A stretch of 6,028 nt of DNA from Hellea sp964576765. GTDB taxonomy: Bacteria > Pseudomonadota > Alphaproteobacteria > Caulobacterales > Maricaulaceae. The stretch lies in NCBI GenBank assembly GCA_964576765.1, contig CAZNWH010000120.1, forward strand, positions 1 through 6,028, in the 5' to 3' direction. This document shows, piece after piece, positions 1-6,028 of the stretch. Each line of letters starts with the position of its first letter. The stretch's first letter is position 1. The position numbers were made by a program, and so were the translations under genes. The notes below the pieces were generated by a model. It had not been told where the DNA came from. It saw only the letters and a list, made by a program, of their open reading frames with translations, and made no database searches.

Positions 1-17
1 TAGTGGAGTATTTAATA

Positions 18-60
18 TCTATTTTATCAAGATGCCACTTGCTCTCTCAAGTAAGATAGA
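18..60. repeat. Imperfect inverted repeat upstream of the desaturase gene
   Basis: The 104 bp before the first gene contain ACTTG (37-41) and CAAGT (48-52) around a 6-nt CTCTCT loop. They are flanked by outer arms TCTATTTTA (18-26) and TAAGATAGA (52-60), which pair at 8 of 9 positions but leave an asymmetric 10-nt bulge on the left side. It could be an operator, or the tail hairpin of a gene lying to the left. The stem is short and no U-run follows, so it is not a convincing intrinsic terminator. No clear -35/-10 pair was found between 1 and 104. Confidence 0.2.
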
Positions 61-104
61 GGAAGCTACGTATTTATGACGGTCGATTGTAATGAATTTA
101 TGAT

Positions 105-1058
105 ATGGAAGAGACATTCGAAAAATCCATTAAAGTTTCTCCAAAAGTTTTAAAAAAACTTGCCGAAAAATCAGACCTTAGAGGGTGGTGTCAGACCCTA
201 AGCCATCTGGGCGCAATTTTCATATGTACCTTAGGGCTTGTCTTGACTTGGGGTTCTGTATGGACTTTTCCTTTGTTTATATTACAAGGTATTTTGATTA
301 ACTGCCTTTACGCGGGCGTTCATGAATTAAGTCACAATACGGTTTTTAAAACGCGCAGCCTTAATGAGATTTTTGGCCGGTTATTTACGTTTATTTTGTT
401 GATGGGGCGTGATCAAGACAAGTTTGAACACTTCCAGCATCACCGCCACACGCAAAATGTTGATTTAGACGCAGAAATTGTTGGGGCTAAACCGTTTACG
501 TTGGTCGGTTATATTCTCTATATGTCTGCTATTACCTATTGGCCTAAACGCATCGGGGAAGTGTTTAGGTTAGCTGCGGGACAAACCCAACATTGGCCGT
601 GGCTCTCGGAGCTTCAACTGAAGATGGTTCATAAAGAAGCGCGCCTTATGTTGCTGGGTTACGGCATCATAGCCATAATTTCTATTCAGATGAATTCGTT
701 TGCAGTCTTAACATTGTGGCTTCTGCCTATGCTTATGATGAAATGTTTTCAGAATTTACAAAACACTGTCGAGCATATGGGCATGCCTCATGTCCAAGAC
801 ATTGTTGTCAATACGCGCACTATTCGGGCGCATCCTATTATGCACTGGCTGTTATGGAATATGCCCTATCACACAGCCCATCATAGCTATCCCATGGTCC
901 CCTTTCATCGGCTAGGAGAGCTGCATGAAGCCGTTGTGGAGTCATTGGGCTCGCAACCGCCAACGGTCACGCATTTAGGCTTCCAAAGACATATGATCCG
1001 AAAGCTAATGATTGAGGGTACGTCCGCCTATACGGGCCAAGACATCACCGCTTATTAG
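105..1058 (+). CDS. Membrane fatty-acid-desaturase-family protein (di-iron desaturase/hydroxylase)
   Basis: This is a 317-residue integral membrane protein of the fatty acid desaturase superfamily, whose members use a non-heme di-iron centre and O2 to desaturate or hydroxylate acyl chains or other lipophilic substrates at the cytoplasmic membrane. All three histidine boxes are present: HELSH (H73, H77), HFQHH followed by RH (H109, H112, H113, H115), and HTAHH (H256, H259, H260). A further NTVEH element places H224 between boxes two and three. Hydrophobic segments lie near residues 33-50, 52-71, 131-146, 181-196 and 199-215, as expected for a four-helix desaturase core. There is no fused cytochrome b5 or ferredoxin domain, so electrons must come from a separate protein. 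The ATG at 105 is the first in-frame start after a TGA at 93-95; its Shine-Dalgarno sequence is weak. The TIM-barrel gene follows 9 nt later, probably in one operon. Whether the product desaturates or hydroxylates, and on what, cannot be told. Confidence 0.85.
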   Translation: MEETFEKSIKVSPKVLKKLAEKSDLRGWCQTLSHLGAIFICTLGLVLTWGSVWTFPLFILQGILINCLYAGVHELSHNTVFKTRSLNEIFGRLFTFILLMGRDQDKFEHFQHHRHTQNVDLDAEIVGAKPFTLVGYILYMSAITYWPKRIGEVFRLAAGQTQHWPWLSELQLKMVHKEARLMLLGYGIIAIISIQMNSFAVLTLWLLPMLMMKCFQNLQNTVEHMGMPHVQDIVVNTRTIRAHPIMHWLLWNMPYHTAHHSYPMVPFHRLGELHEAVVESLGSQPPTVTHLGFQRHMIRKLMIEGTSAYTGQDITAY

Positions 1059-1060
1059 GA
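1057..1060 (+). promoter_or_regulatory. Ribosome binding site of the TIM-barrel gene, overlapping the desaturase stop
   Basis: AGGA sits 7 nt before the ATG at 1068 and overlaps the TAG stop (1056-1058) of the preceding gene. This fixes the start and suggests that the two genes are translated from one message. Confidence 0.6.
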
Positions 1061-1067
1061 ACGGTCA

Positions 1068-1901
1068 ATGCAAAAACTAAAAGTCTATCAATCTCTTTGG
1101 GCGATGGAGTTACGCCGCCCTGACGGGTTTGAGTGGACGGATGAAGAACGATTTAAGATGATTGCGGATGCTGGATATGACGGCATATGCCTTGACCCTG
1201 CAGCGCATGAAATAGAAGAGAACCTAGCTAAGAAACCACTTTTTGAAAAATACGGCTTAGCCTGTATGGTCAATGCCTTCCCTCAAACTGATGACGATTT
1301 ACGCAAGCTGTTACAGTTTTCTATAGATATGAAGGCCACGAACTTTAGTATTATTGGAACTATTTATCCTCTAAGCGCCGCTAAAACCGTTCCTATTATT
1401 CGTAATTGGATAGAGATTGCCAAGGGGATGGGCGTCAACATTATGTTCGAAACGCACCGTGACTGTATCACGAATGATATGTTCATGGTATTAGAGCTGA
1501 TAGAGGCGGTGCCTGACATGCGCCTTTGTGCGGATTTCTCACATTATATTTTGAACCGCGAATTATCCTTGCCGATGTCCGAAGAGTTTAAACAACATTT
1601 TGAGGCCTTAACGCACCGGTCTGATTGCTTTCAGGGACGTATCTCTAACCGTGAACAAATACAGATACCCATTGGGTTTCCACAGCATGCCGAATGGGTA
1701 GATTTGTTTAAACAGTTTTGGAACGACGGGTTTAAATCTTGGCGCGCGCGCAATGACCAAGATGCAGAGCTTGTCTTTCTCTGTGAATTAGGTCCGCCTC
1801 AATATGCCATTACTGATGCGCAAGGTCATGAGCTTTCTGACAGATGGGAAGAAGCTCTCATTATTAAAAGCTGGGTGCGAGAGATGTGGAATAGGCTCTA
1901 A
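1068..1901 (+). CDS. Sugar phosphate isomerase/epimerase-like TIM barrel protein (xylose isomerase-like)
   Basis: This 277-residue protein resembles the xylose-isomerase-like TIM-barrel family (AP endonuclease 2 superfamily), soluble cytoplasmic enzymes that isomerise, epimerise, dehydrate or hydrolyse small hydroxylated substrates using a divalent metal. Recognisable strand-end motifs are FETHRD (E128, H130), CADFSH (D156), FQGR (Q189, R191) and CELGPPQYAIT (E240). E128, D156 and E240 match three of the four usual metal ligands. The fourth, normally the His of an H-x-R motif, appears to be Q189. The length is normal for the family. The start is supported by AGGA at 1057-1060, overlapping the stop of the upstream gene, with a 7-nt spacer, so translational coupling is likely. 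Its stop codon lies 1 nt from the stop of the convergent oxidoreductase gene. Family assignment is firm; the name isomerase is generic and the substrate is unknown. Confidence 0.8.
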   Translation: MQKLKVYQSLWAMELRRPDGFEWTDEERFKMIADAGYDGICLDPAAHEIEENLAKKPLFEKYGLACMVNAFPQTDDDLRKLLQFSIDMKATNFSIIGTIYPLSAAKTVPIIRNWIEIAKGMGVNIMFETHRDCITNDMFMVLELIEAVPDMRLCADFSHYILNRELSLPMSEEFKQHFEALTHRSDCFQGRISNREQIQIPIGFPQHAEWVDLFKQFWNDGFKSWRARNDQDAELVFLCELGPPQYAITDAQGHELSDRWEEALIIKSWVREMWNRL

Positions 1902-1902
1902 C

Positions 1903-3474
1903 TTAGGTGTCTTTCAATATTTCATGCGCCGCATTATGCCCCGGCGCACCTGTCACGCCCCCGCCGGGATGTGCGCCTGCGCCGCAAAGATATAGTCCTT
2001 TGATTGGGGAACGATAATTACCATATCCAAGCATTGGGCGCGCACTGAACATTTGATCTAAACTCATGTTGCCGTGCATGATATCGCCTTTGGTGAGGCC
2101 AAATACGCGCTCTAAATCGAGAGGGCTTAGGGTTTGCATGCCAACAACAGATCTTTTGAAACCGGGGGCAAATTTATCAACTGTTTCAATTATGAGATCA
2201 GCTGCCGCTTCACGGTGGGTCTCCCAATCTATATCTGGGTCAAATTGCTGACAGAAAAGACTAGCAACATGTTGCCCTTCAGGGGCTAAAGTCTCGTCTA
2301 AAACGGATGGAATCAACATTTCTACAATAGGTGCTTTGGACCATCCATATTGTTTGGAATCTCGGTAAGCTTGATCAATGTACTCACAGGTCGGGGCGAT
2401 AACGATGCCGCCAGAGAGATGATCTGGCGAAGACCTGTCTTGCTGTTTCAAACAGGTGAACTCTGGGAGTTTGTTTAAGGCAACATTCATTCGAAAAGTG
2501 CCTGACCCATTTTTATAATGTTTCATACGGTGTGCAAAATCTGCAGGCATATCCGCCGCGTCAACAAGGTGGTTGTACAAGAGGCTTGGATTAAGGTTAG
2601 AGGCAATAGCTTTGGCCTCAACAACCTCTCCATTTTCAAGTTCAACTCCGTAGGCACGGCCGTTTTCCACTAAAACTTTTTTAACCGCCGCCTCGGTTTG
2701 TATTTCAACACCTTTTTCTCGTGCAGATTTAGCCATGGCCTGTGTAATCGCGCCCATGCCCCCAATTGCATGCCCCCAAACGCCTTTCTTGCCGTTCACT
2801 TCGCCAAAGGCATGATGCATTAAGACATAAGCTGAGCCCGGCGTCTTTGTATCTGCATAGTTCCCAACAATACCGTCAAAAGCAAAGGCACCTTTGATAT
2901 ATTCATTTTCGAAATAAAGGTCTAAAAAGTCCGAGACACTTTTCGTGAAAACATCCATGACAATACGCTGCTCCTCTAAAGAGAGTTTGCGTAGTCGGTT
3001 GCCAAATTTTACTGTCTTGAAGATGTCTTTCCATCCGCTCCCAATATTAGGGGGTGTTTCAAGTAGAAAGTCACGGATAATGTCAGCAACCATCCCCGTA
3101 TCCCGAAAATAGCGATCAAGCGCCTGTGCATCTTTGACAGAAAATTGTGCAATTTCTTGTTTCAAATCTTCATTACCTAAAACAAAGGCCAGAAAGTTTC
3201 CATTTGCATGCGGCCATAAATTATTGACCTTCCGATGGACAATTTTTAAGCCGTTATCGTGTAATTTCAGATCATTGATAACTTTGGGGTTGAGAAGGCT
3301 AACCGTATATGAGGCGACGGAATTTCTAAAACCAGGATGAAACTCTTCGGTGACCGCCGCGCCTCCAATAACATTACGTCGTTCAAGGACACGCACTTTC
3401 TTTCCGGCCATTGCTAAGTAATTTGCGCAGACTAAACCGTTATGCCCTCCGCCAACTATAATAACATCAAGCAT
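1903..3474 (-). CDS. NAD(P)/FAD-dependent oxidoreductase, phytoene dehydrogenase-like (PYROXD2-type)
   Basis: This 523-residue flavoprotein belongs to the phytoene desaturase/amine oxidase-like FAD superfamily. The N-terminus is a Rossmann dinucleotide fold with a GGGHNG motif (G8, G10, G13) and an acidic residue at the end of strand 2 (E31) for the FAD ribose, followed by the typical R-x-x-x-x-GG stretch (R33, G37-G38). The C-terminus carries the second FAD-contact motif GAGAHPGGGVTGAPG (498-512), very like that of human PYROXD2 and its bacterial relatives. The length fits the family. The frame stays open to an ATG at 3540, but I chose the ATG at 3472-3474: the Rossmann strand begins immediately after it, and AGGA (3481-3484) lies 6 nt upstream. 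The extra 22 residues look like translated leader. The name phytoene dehydrogenase reflects fold only; no other carotenoid gene is nearby. The gene is divergent from the Rieske oxygenase and may act on the same compound; the substrate is unknown. Confidence 0.87.
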   Translation of the reverse strand: MLDVIIVGGGHNGLVCANYLAMAGKKVRVLERRNVIGGAAVTEEFHPGFRNSVASYTVSLLNPKVINDLKLHDNGLKIVHRKVNNLWPHANGNFLAFVLGNEDLKQEIAQFSVKDAQALDRYFRDTGMVADIIRDFLLETPPNIGSGWKDIFKTVKFGNRLRKLSLEEQRIVMDVFTKSVSDFLDLYFENEYIKGAFAFDGIVGNYADTKTPGSAYVLMHHAFGEVNGKKGVWGHAIGGMGAITQAMAKSAREKGVEIQTEAAVKKVLVENGRAYGVELENGEVVEAKAIASNLNPSLLYNHLVDAADMPADFAHRMKHYKNGSGTFRMNVALNKLPEFTCLKQQDRSSPDHLSGGIVIAPTCEYIDQAYRDSKQYGWSKAPIVEMLIPSVLDETLAPEGQHVASLFCQQFDPDIDWETHREAAADLIIETVDKFAPGFKRSVVGMQTLSPLDLERVFGLTKGDIMHGNMSLDQMFSARPMLGYGNYRSPIKGLYLCGAGAHPGGGVTGAPGHNAAHEILKDT

Positions 3475-3568
3475 TATATTTCCTGTCTGTATGAGTGCTA
3501 TCTTGTTGTTTGAGGTGAACAGCCATGCAATTATTGTCAAGCAATAGAATGAGGAACTGAGTAATAAT
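3475..3568. promoter_or_regulatory. Divergent intergenic promoter region with inverted repeat
   Basis: These 94 bp must hold the promoters for both the FAD oxidoreductase (leftward) and the Rieske oxygenase (rightward). A perfect 5-bp inverted repeat TATTG-TCAAG-CAATA spans 3532-3546. Overlapping it on the minus strand is a consensus -35 hexamer TTGACA (3540-3535), but no good -10 follows at 16-18 nt. On the plus strand TTGTTG (3503-3508) and TGCAAT (3526-3531) are spaced by 17 nt, a weak match only. The repeat could be a binding site for a regulator of both genes. No regulator gene is in the window. Confidence 0.35.
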
Positions 3569-4771
3569 ATGAAAATCGAAGATTACCAACCTGGTTACTC
3601 TTTACCTCAAAAATTTTACAAAGATGCTGACATATATAAGTCAGAGGTTGACAATATATTTCATAAACATTGGATGTTCGCGGGTCATATGTTCCAAATC
3701 CCTAAGGCGGGAGATTTTTTCACATTTGAATTGGATGTTGAATCAATCATTGTCGTTCGTACTAAACGTGGCGACATCAAAGCGCATATGAATGTTTGTC
3801 GGCATAGAGGTTCCCGAATTTGCCTTGAAAAACAGGGAACGAAAAAACTTTTTACCTGTCCCTATCATGCGTGGAGTTATGATTTAGACGGAAATTTGAT
3901 GGTAGCTCGGGAGATGCCAGAGGATTTCAACTTCGTAGACAATAACCTGCACTCTGTTCATGTAGAGCTCATCGGCGGGTTGATCTTCATCAGCCTTGCG
4001 GAAAAACCGCTTTCACTTTCAAATTTAAGAAAAGATCTGGACCCTCTTTTGGATTTATTTGGCTTTGATAATCTAAAACTCGCAAAGCGAAAAAGTTACA
4101 CCATTCCGTCGAACTGGAAACTCGCAGTAGAAAATTATCAAGAATGTTATCACTGTACACCGTCTCATAAAGAATTTGCCCAAATTCATGCCATGGCGCG
4201 CGATTCGGAGAGTTTCAAAAAAGATAAAGCCGGATTTTTGGCAAGAAATGACGGCAACCCTAAAATTGCTGAGTTTAATTGTTATTTTGAACATGCTGCT
4301 CCTGACCAAGAAGGATATCAATATGACCGCAATCCGTTATTGCCCGGAAATTTAAGCGGCAGCCTTGGAGGAAAAGCCCTCGCGCCGTTATTAGGAAAAC
4401 TGACTGAATATGATGAGGGTGCATCCGAGCTGATGGTGGGACCGATGATGTTCTTTCTCATCTATGACGATCATGTTGTTGGATATCGTTTCACCCCACG
4501 CACAGTGGACAGTTGTGTGTGCGATATTTTTTGGTTTGTTCATGAAAAGGCAAAGGAAGGTACTGATTACGACCTCGCAGACCTAACATGGTTATGGGAT
4601 GTGACGACGATTGCGGATAAAACGATTATCGAGAACAACCAAAAAGGTGTGAATTCTAAGTTTTATAGTCCGGGCCGTTTGTCAAAGATGGAAAGTTTTC
4701 AGCAAAGTTTCTTAAATTGGTATGTGCAATCCCTCAGCGCTGGCAACAATGATTGTGTTGTGAAGACTTAA
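3569..4771 (+). CDS. Rieske non-heme iron oxygenase, alpha (catalytic) subunit
   Basis: This 400-residue protein is a catalytic subunit of a Rieske-type ring-hydroxylating/demethylating oxygenase. It takes electrons from a reductase or ferredoxin and activates O2 at a mononuclear iron. The N-terminal Rieske domain shows CRH (C77, H79) and CPYH (C97, H100), giving the canonical C-x-H-x17-C-x2-H. The catalytic domain starts with the NWK motif (182-184) and then has E192-C-Y-H195-x4-H200, where H195 and H200 are iron ligands. D350, in the segment IADKTIIENNQ, is the likely third ligand. E192 stands where most family members have the aspartate that bridges the Rieske cluster to the iron; carnitine monooxygenase CntA also has Glu there. 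The length is usual for alpha subunits of the choline/carnitine/betaine-like group. ATG 3569 is the only credible start (in-frame TAG at 3545-3547); GAGGA (3551-3555) lies an unusually long 13 nt upstream. The permease gene follows after 25 nt, likely co-transcribed. The substrate is unknown; a quaternary amine or amino acid derivative is an inference. Confidence 0.88.
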   Translation: MKIEDYQPGYSLPQKFYKDADIYKSEVDNIFHKHWMFAGHMFQIPKAGDFFTFELDVESIIVVRTKRGDIKAHMNVCRHRGSRICLEKQGTKKLFTCPYHAWSYDLDGNLMVAREMPEDFNFVDNNLHSVHVELIGGLIFISLAEKPLSLSNLRKDLDPLLDLFGFDNLKLAKRKSYTIPSNWKLAVENYQECYHCTPSHKEFAQIHAMARDSESFKKDKAGFLARNDGNPKIAEFNCYFEHAAPDQEGYQYDRNPLLPGNLSGSLGGKALAPLLGKLTEYDEGASELMVGPMMFFLIYDDHVVGYRFTPRTVDSCVCDIFWFVHEKAKEGTDYDLADLTWLWDVTTIADKTIIENNQKGVNSKFYSPGRLSKMESFQQSFLNWYVQSLSAGNNDCVVKT

Positions 4772-4796
4772 TTTAATCAAAGATAGGCAGAGAGAA

Positions 4797-6028
4797 TTGG
4801 AAATAATAGAAAACCAATCAGGTGCAAAGAAGCCTAAAATGGGGTTTTGGAAATGTTGGGCCATGTCCGTTGGTGTCATGATTGGGTCAGGTGTTTTTCT
4901 ACTCCCAACCGTTTTAGCCCCCTTTGGGGCAGTTAGCTTTCTAGGCTGGATAGCCACGAGTTCTGCCGCAATCATTATTGCTTTAATTTTAGGCCGACTT
5001 GCAAGCCGAACGGATAGAACAGGGGGCTTTTATGTTTATACTCAAGAAGCCTTCGGAGATCTTCCAGGGTTTTTAATCGCGTGGGGCTATTGGCTAGGAA
5101 TTATATTTGCGATTACAGCCATTAGTACAGCCTTTGTCGGTTATCTAAGCGCCGTAATACCCGCCATTGGCGTTAGTAATTTATCCCAAGCAATAACTGC
5201 CGCCATCATGATTTGGACTTTTGCTGCGATTAACATCAAAGGAGTTGGCTCTGGCGCTACCGTTCAATTAGTCACGACAATACTCAAACTTATACCCTTA
5301 GGCGTTATAATCGTTTTAGGACTAACTGTAGGTACGCCAGAAAATATTCCGCAATTTAATCCGCAAGGCCAATCTATTTTTGGAGCAGTTGCCGCAACAG
5401 CCATGCTGACTATGTGGGCTTTTGTGGGTTTGGAGGCTGGAACCGTCGCTGCGGGTGATGTGATTGATCCAAAACGTACTATTCCGCGTGCTATCGTAGC
5501 TGGCACCTTAACAGTGACCTTTGTCTATATTGCCGCCACGGCTGCTGTTATGATGTTGGTCCCTGTGGACATTTTAAAGACATCAGAAGCCCCCTTCGTG
5601 GACGCTGCTAAAGCACTGGGGCCTATAGGTGGGGGTCTTATCGCATTTGGAGCTTTAATTTCAACGGCTGGATCATTGAATGGAAATATCTTTCTCGGCG
5701 GACAAATGCCTATGGCACTGGCCATAGATGAACTGACACCAAAACTATTTTCTCGTAAGAATAAAGGCGGGTCGCCTGTATGGGCGCTGATTATATCCTG
5801 TTTGATTGCAACAGTCTTATTAGTTTTTAACTATCAAGAAGGTTTGATTGCTGCTTTCACATTTTTAATCTCAATGTCGACCCTCTGTACGCTTCTGCCT
5901 TATGCGGTTTCTTCGATTGCAGAATTTCGTATGTCCCGAAAGTCATCAAAAAGATGGGCGCTTATAGCCTTGATCGCCGTTGTTTATGTGGTGATTGCGA
6001 TGATCGGCTCTGGAGTTAAAATTTTAGC
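4797..6028 (+). CDS. APC-superfamily amino acid/amine permease, AdiC-like (3' end beyond window)
   Basis: This open frame runs to the right edge without a stop, giving about 410 residues of a transporter expected to be about 430-450 long. It is an inner-membrane APC-superfamily protein (LeuT fold, about 12 helices) that imports or exchanges amino acids or amines. The helix-1 motif GSGVFLLP (30-37) is intact. Other family landmarks are GGFYVYTQEAFG (76-87), MWAFVGLEAGTVAAGDV (206-222), and APFVDAAKALG (265-275). Compared from memory with arginine/agmatine antiporter AdiC, the gating Tyr (Y98), Trp202 (W207) and Glu208 (E213) equivalents are kept, but Asn101 is Ile106 and Trp293 is Asn297, so arginine/agmatine is an unlikely substrate. 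I chose a TTG start at 4797 because it gives the roughly 14-residue hydrophilic tail usual before the first helix, with AGG 9 nt upstream. The alternative is ATG 4839, just at the GFWKCW segment. It lies 25 nt after the Rieske gene and probably supplies or exchanges the substrate of the pathway. Confidence 0.85.
   Translation, partial: MEIIENQSGAKKPKMGFWKCWAMSVGVMIGSGVFLLPTVLAPFGAVSFLGWIATSSAAIIIALILGRLASRTDRTGGFYVYTQEAFGDLPGFLIAWGYWLGIIFAITAISTAFVGYLSAVIPAIGVSNLSQAITAAIMIWTFAAINIKGVGSGATVQLVTTILKLIPLGVIIVLGLTVGTPENIPQFNPQGQSIFGAVAATAMLTMWAFVGLEAGTVAAGDVIDPKRTIPRAIVAGTLTVTFVYIAATAAVMMLVPVDILKTSEAPFVDAAKALGPIGGGLIAFGALISTAGSLNGNIFLGGQMPMALAIDELTPKLFSRKNKGGSPVWALIISCLIATVLLVFNYQEGLIAAFTFLISMSTLCTLLPYAVSSIAEFRMSRKSSKRWALIALIAVVYVVIAMIGSGVKIL

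Noticed and set aside
2..79. Frame open from the left edge to a TGA at 77-79, possibly the tail of an upstream plus-strand gene
   Set aside because: Only about 25 codons with no recognisable motif; an open run of this length occurs by chance, and the coding status cannot be judged from the window.
1943..1977. Perfect 7-bp inverted repeat GGCGCAC...GTGCGCC with a 21-nt loop, resembling a terminator near the convergent gene ends
   Set aside because: It lies inside the coding sequence for the conserved FAD motif GAHPGGGVTGA, is explained by the codons for those residues, and has no T-run after it on either strand.
1804..1995. Short plus-strand open frame overlapping the gene ends
   Set aside because: It overlaps two well-supported genes in another frame, has no ribosome binding site, and its Cys/Arg-rich composition is typical of a shadow frame.
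1903..3474. Carotenoid biosynthesis locus (phytoene desaturase plus a desaturase-like ketolase/hydroxylase)
   Set aside because: The flavoprotein looks PYROXD2-like rather than CrtI-like, no crtB/crtE/crtY-type genes are present, and the neighbouring Rieske and permease genes fit small-molecule metabolism better.
3475..3540. N-terminal extension of the FAD oxidoreductase to the ATG at 3540
   Set aside because: The 22 extra residues precede the Rossmann strand directly, do not look like a signal peptide, and would use up most of the divergent promoter region; the ATG at 3474 has a good AGGA with a 6-nt spacer.
4712..5725. Several minus-strand open frames opposite the permease (4712-4975, 5264-5506, 5525-5725)
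   Set aside because: They are antisense to a clear APC transporter and are low-complexity Ala/Pro/Ile-rich translations with no family resemblance.

Overview
The window holds five protein-coding genes packed almost without gaps, and no RNA genes, mobile elements or CRISPR arrays. The base composition is moderate (mid-40s % GC by eye). The mix of genes (membrane di-iron desaturase-like protein, xylose-isomerase-like TIM barrel, PYROXD2-like FAD oxidoreductase, Rieske oxygenase, APC permease) is most reminiscent of a Gram-negative, probably alphaproteobacterial, aerobic heterotroph. That placement is an inference from protein style; no taxonomic marker is present.

Layout. Positions 1-104 are a leader with a weak imperfect inverted repeat. 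A two-gene plus-strand unit follows: a histidine-box membrane desaturase/hydroxylase (105-1058) and, 9 nt later, a sugar-phosphate-isomerase-like TIM barrel (1068-1901). One nucleotide beyond its stop lies the stop codon of a convergent FAD-dependent, phytoene-dehydrogenase-like oxidoreductase (1903-3474, minus strand). A 94-bp divergent intergenic region (3475-3568) with a small inverted repeat separates that gene from a second plus-strand unit: a Rieske non-heme iron oxygenase alpha subunit (3569-4771) and, 25 nt later, an AdiC-like APC-superfamily amino acid/amine transporter (from about 4797) that runs off the right edge.

How they may work together. Three of the five genes encode O2- or flavin-dependent redox enzymes, one a TIM-barrel isomerase/hydrolase-like enzyme, and one an importer or exchanger of amino-acid-like molecules. 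The simplest reading is an accessory pathway that oxidatively modifies or breaks down a small amino-acid- or amine-like compound. The Rieske enzyme has glutamate in place of the usual bridging aspartate, a feature known from carnitine monooxygenase CntA, which fits a substrate of that class. The substrate cannot be told from the sequence. No reductase or ferredoxin partner for the Rieske enzyme lies in the window. The desaturase/TIM-barrel pair may equally be a separate function that happens to be adjacent.
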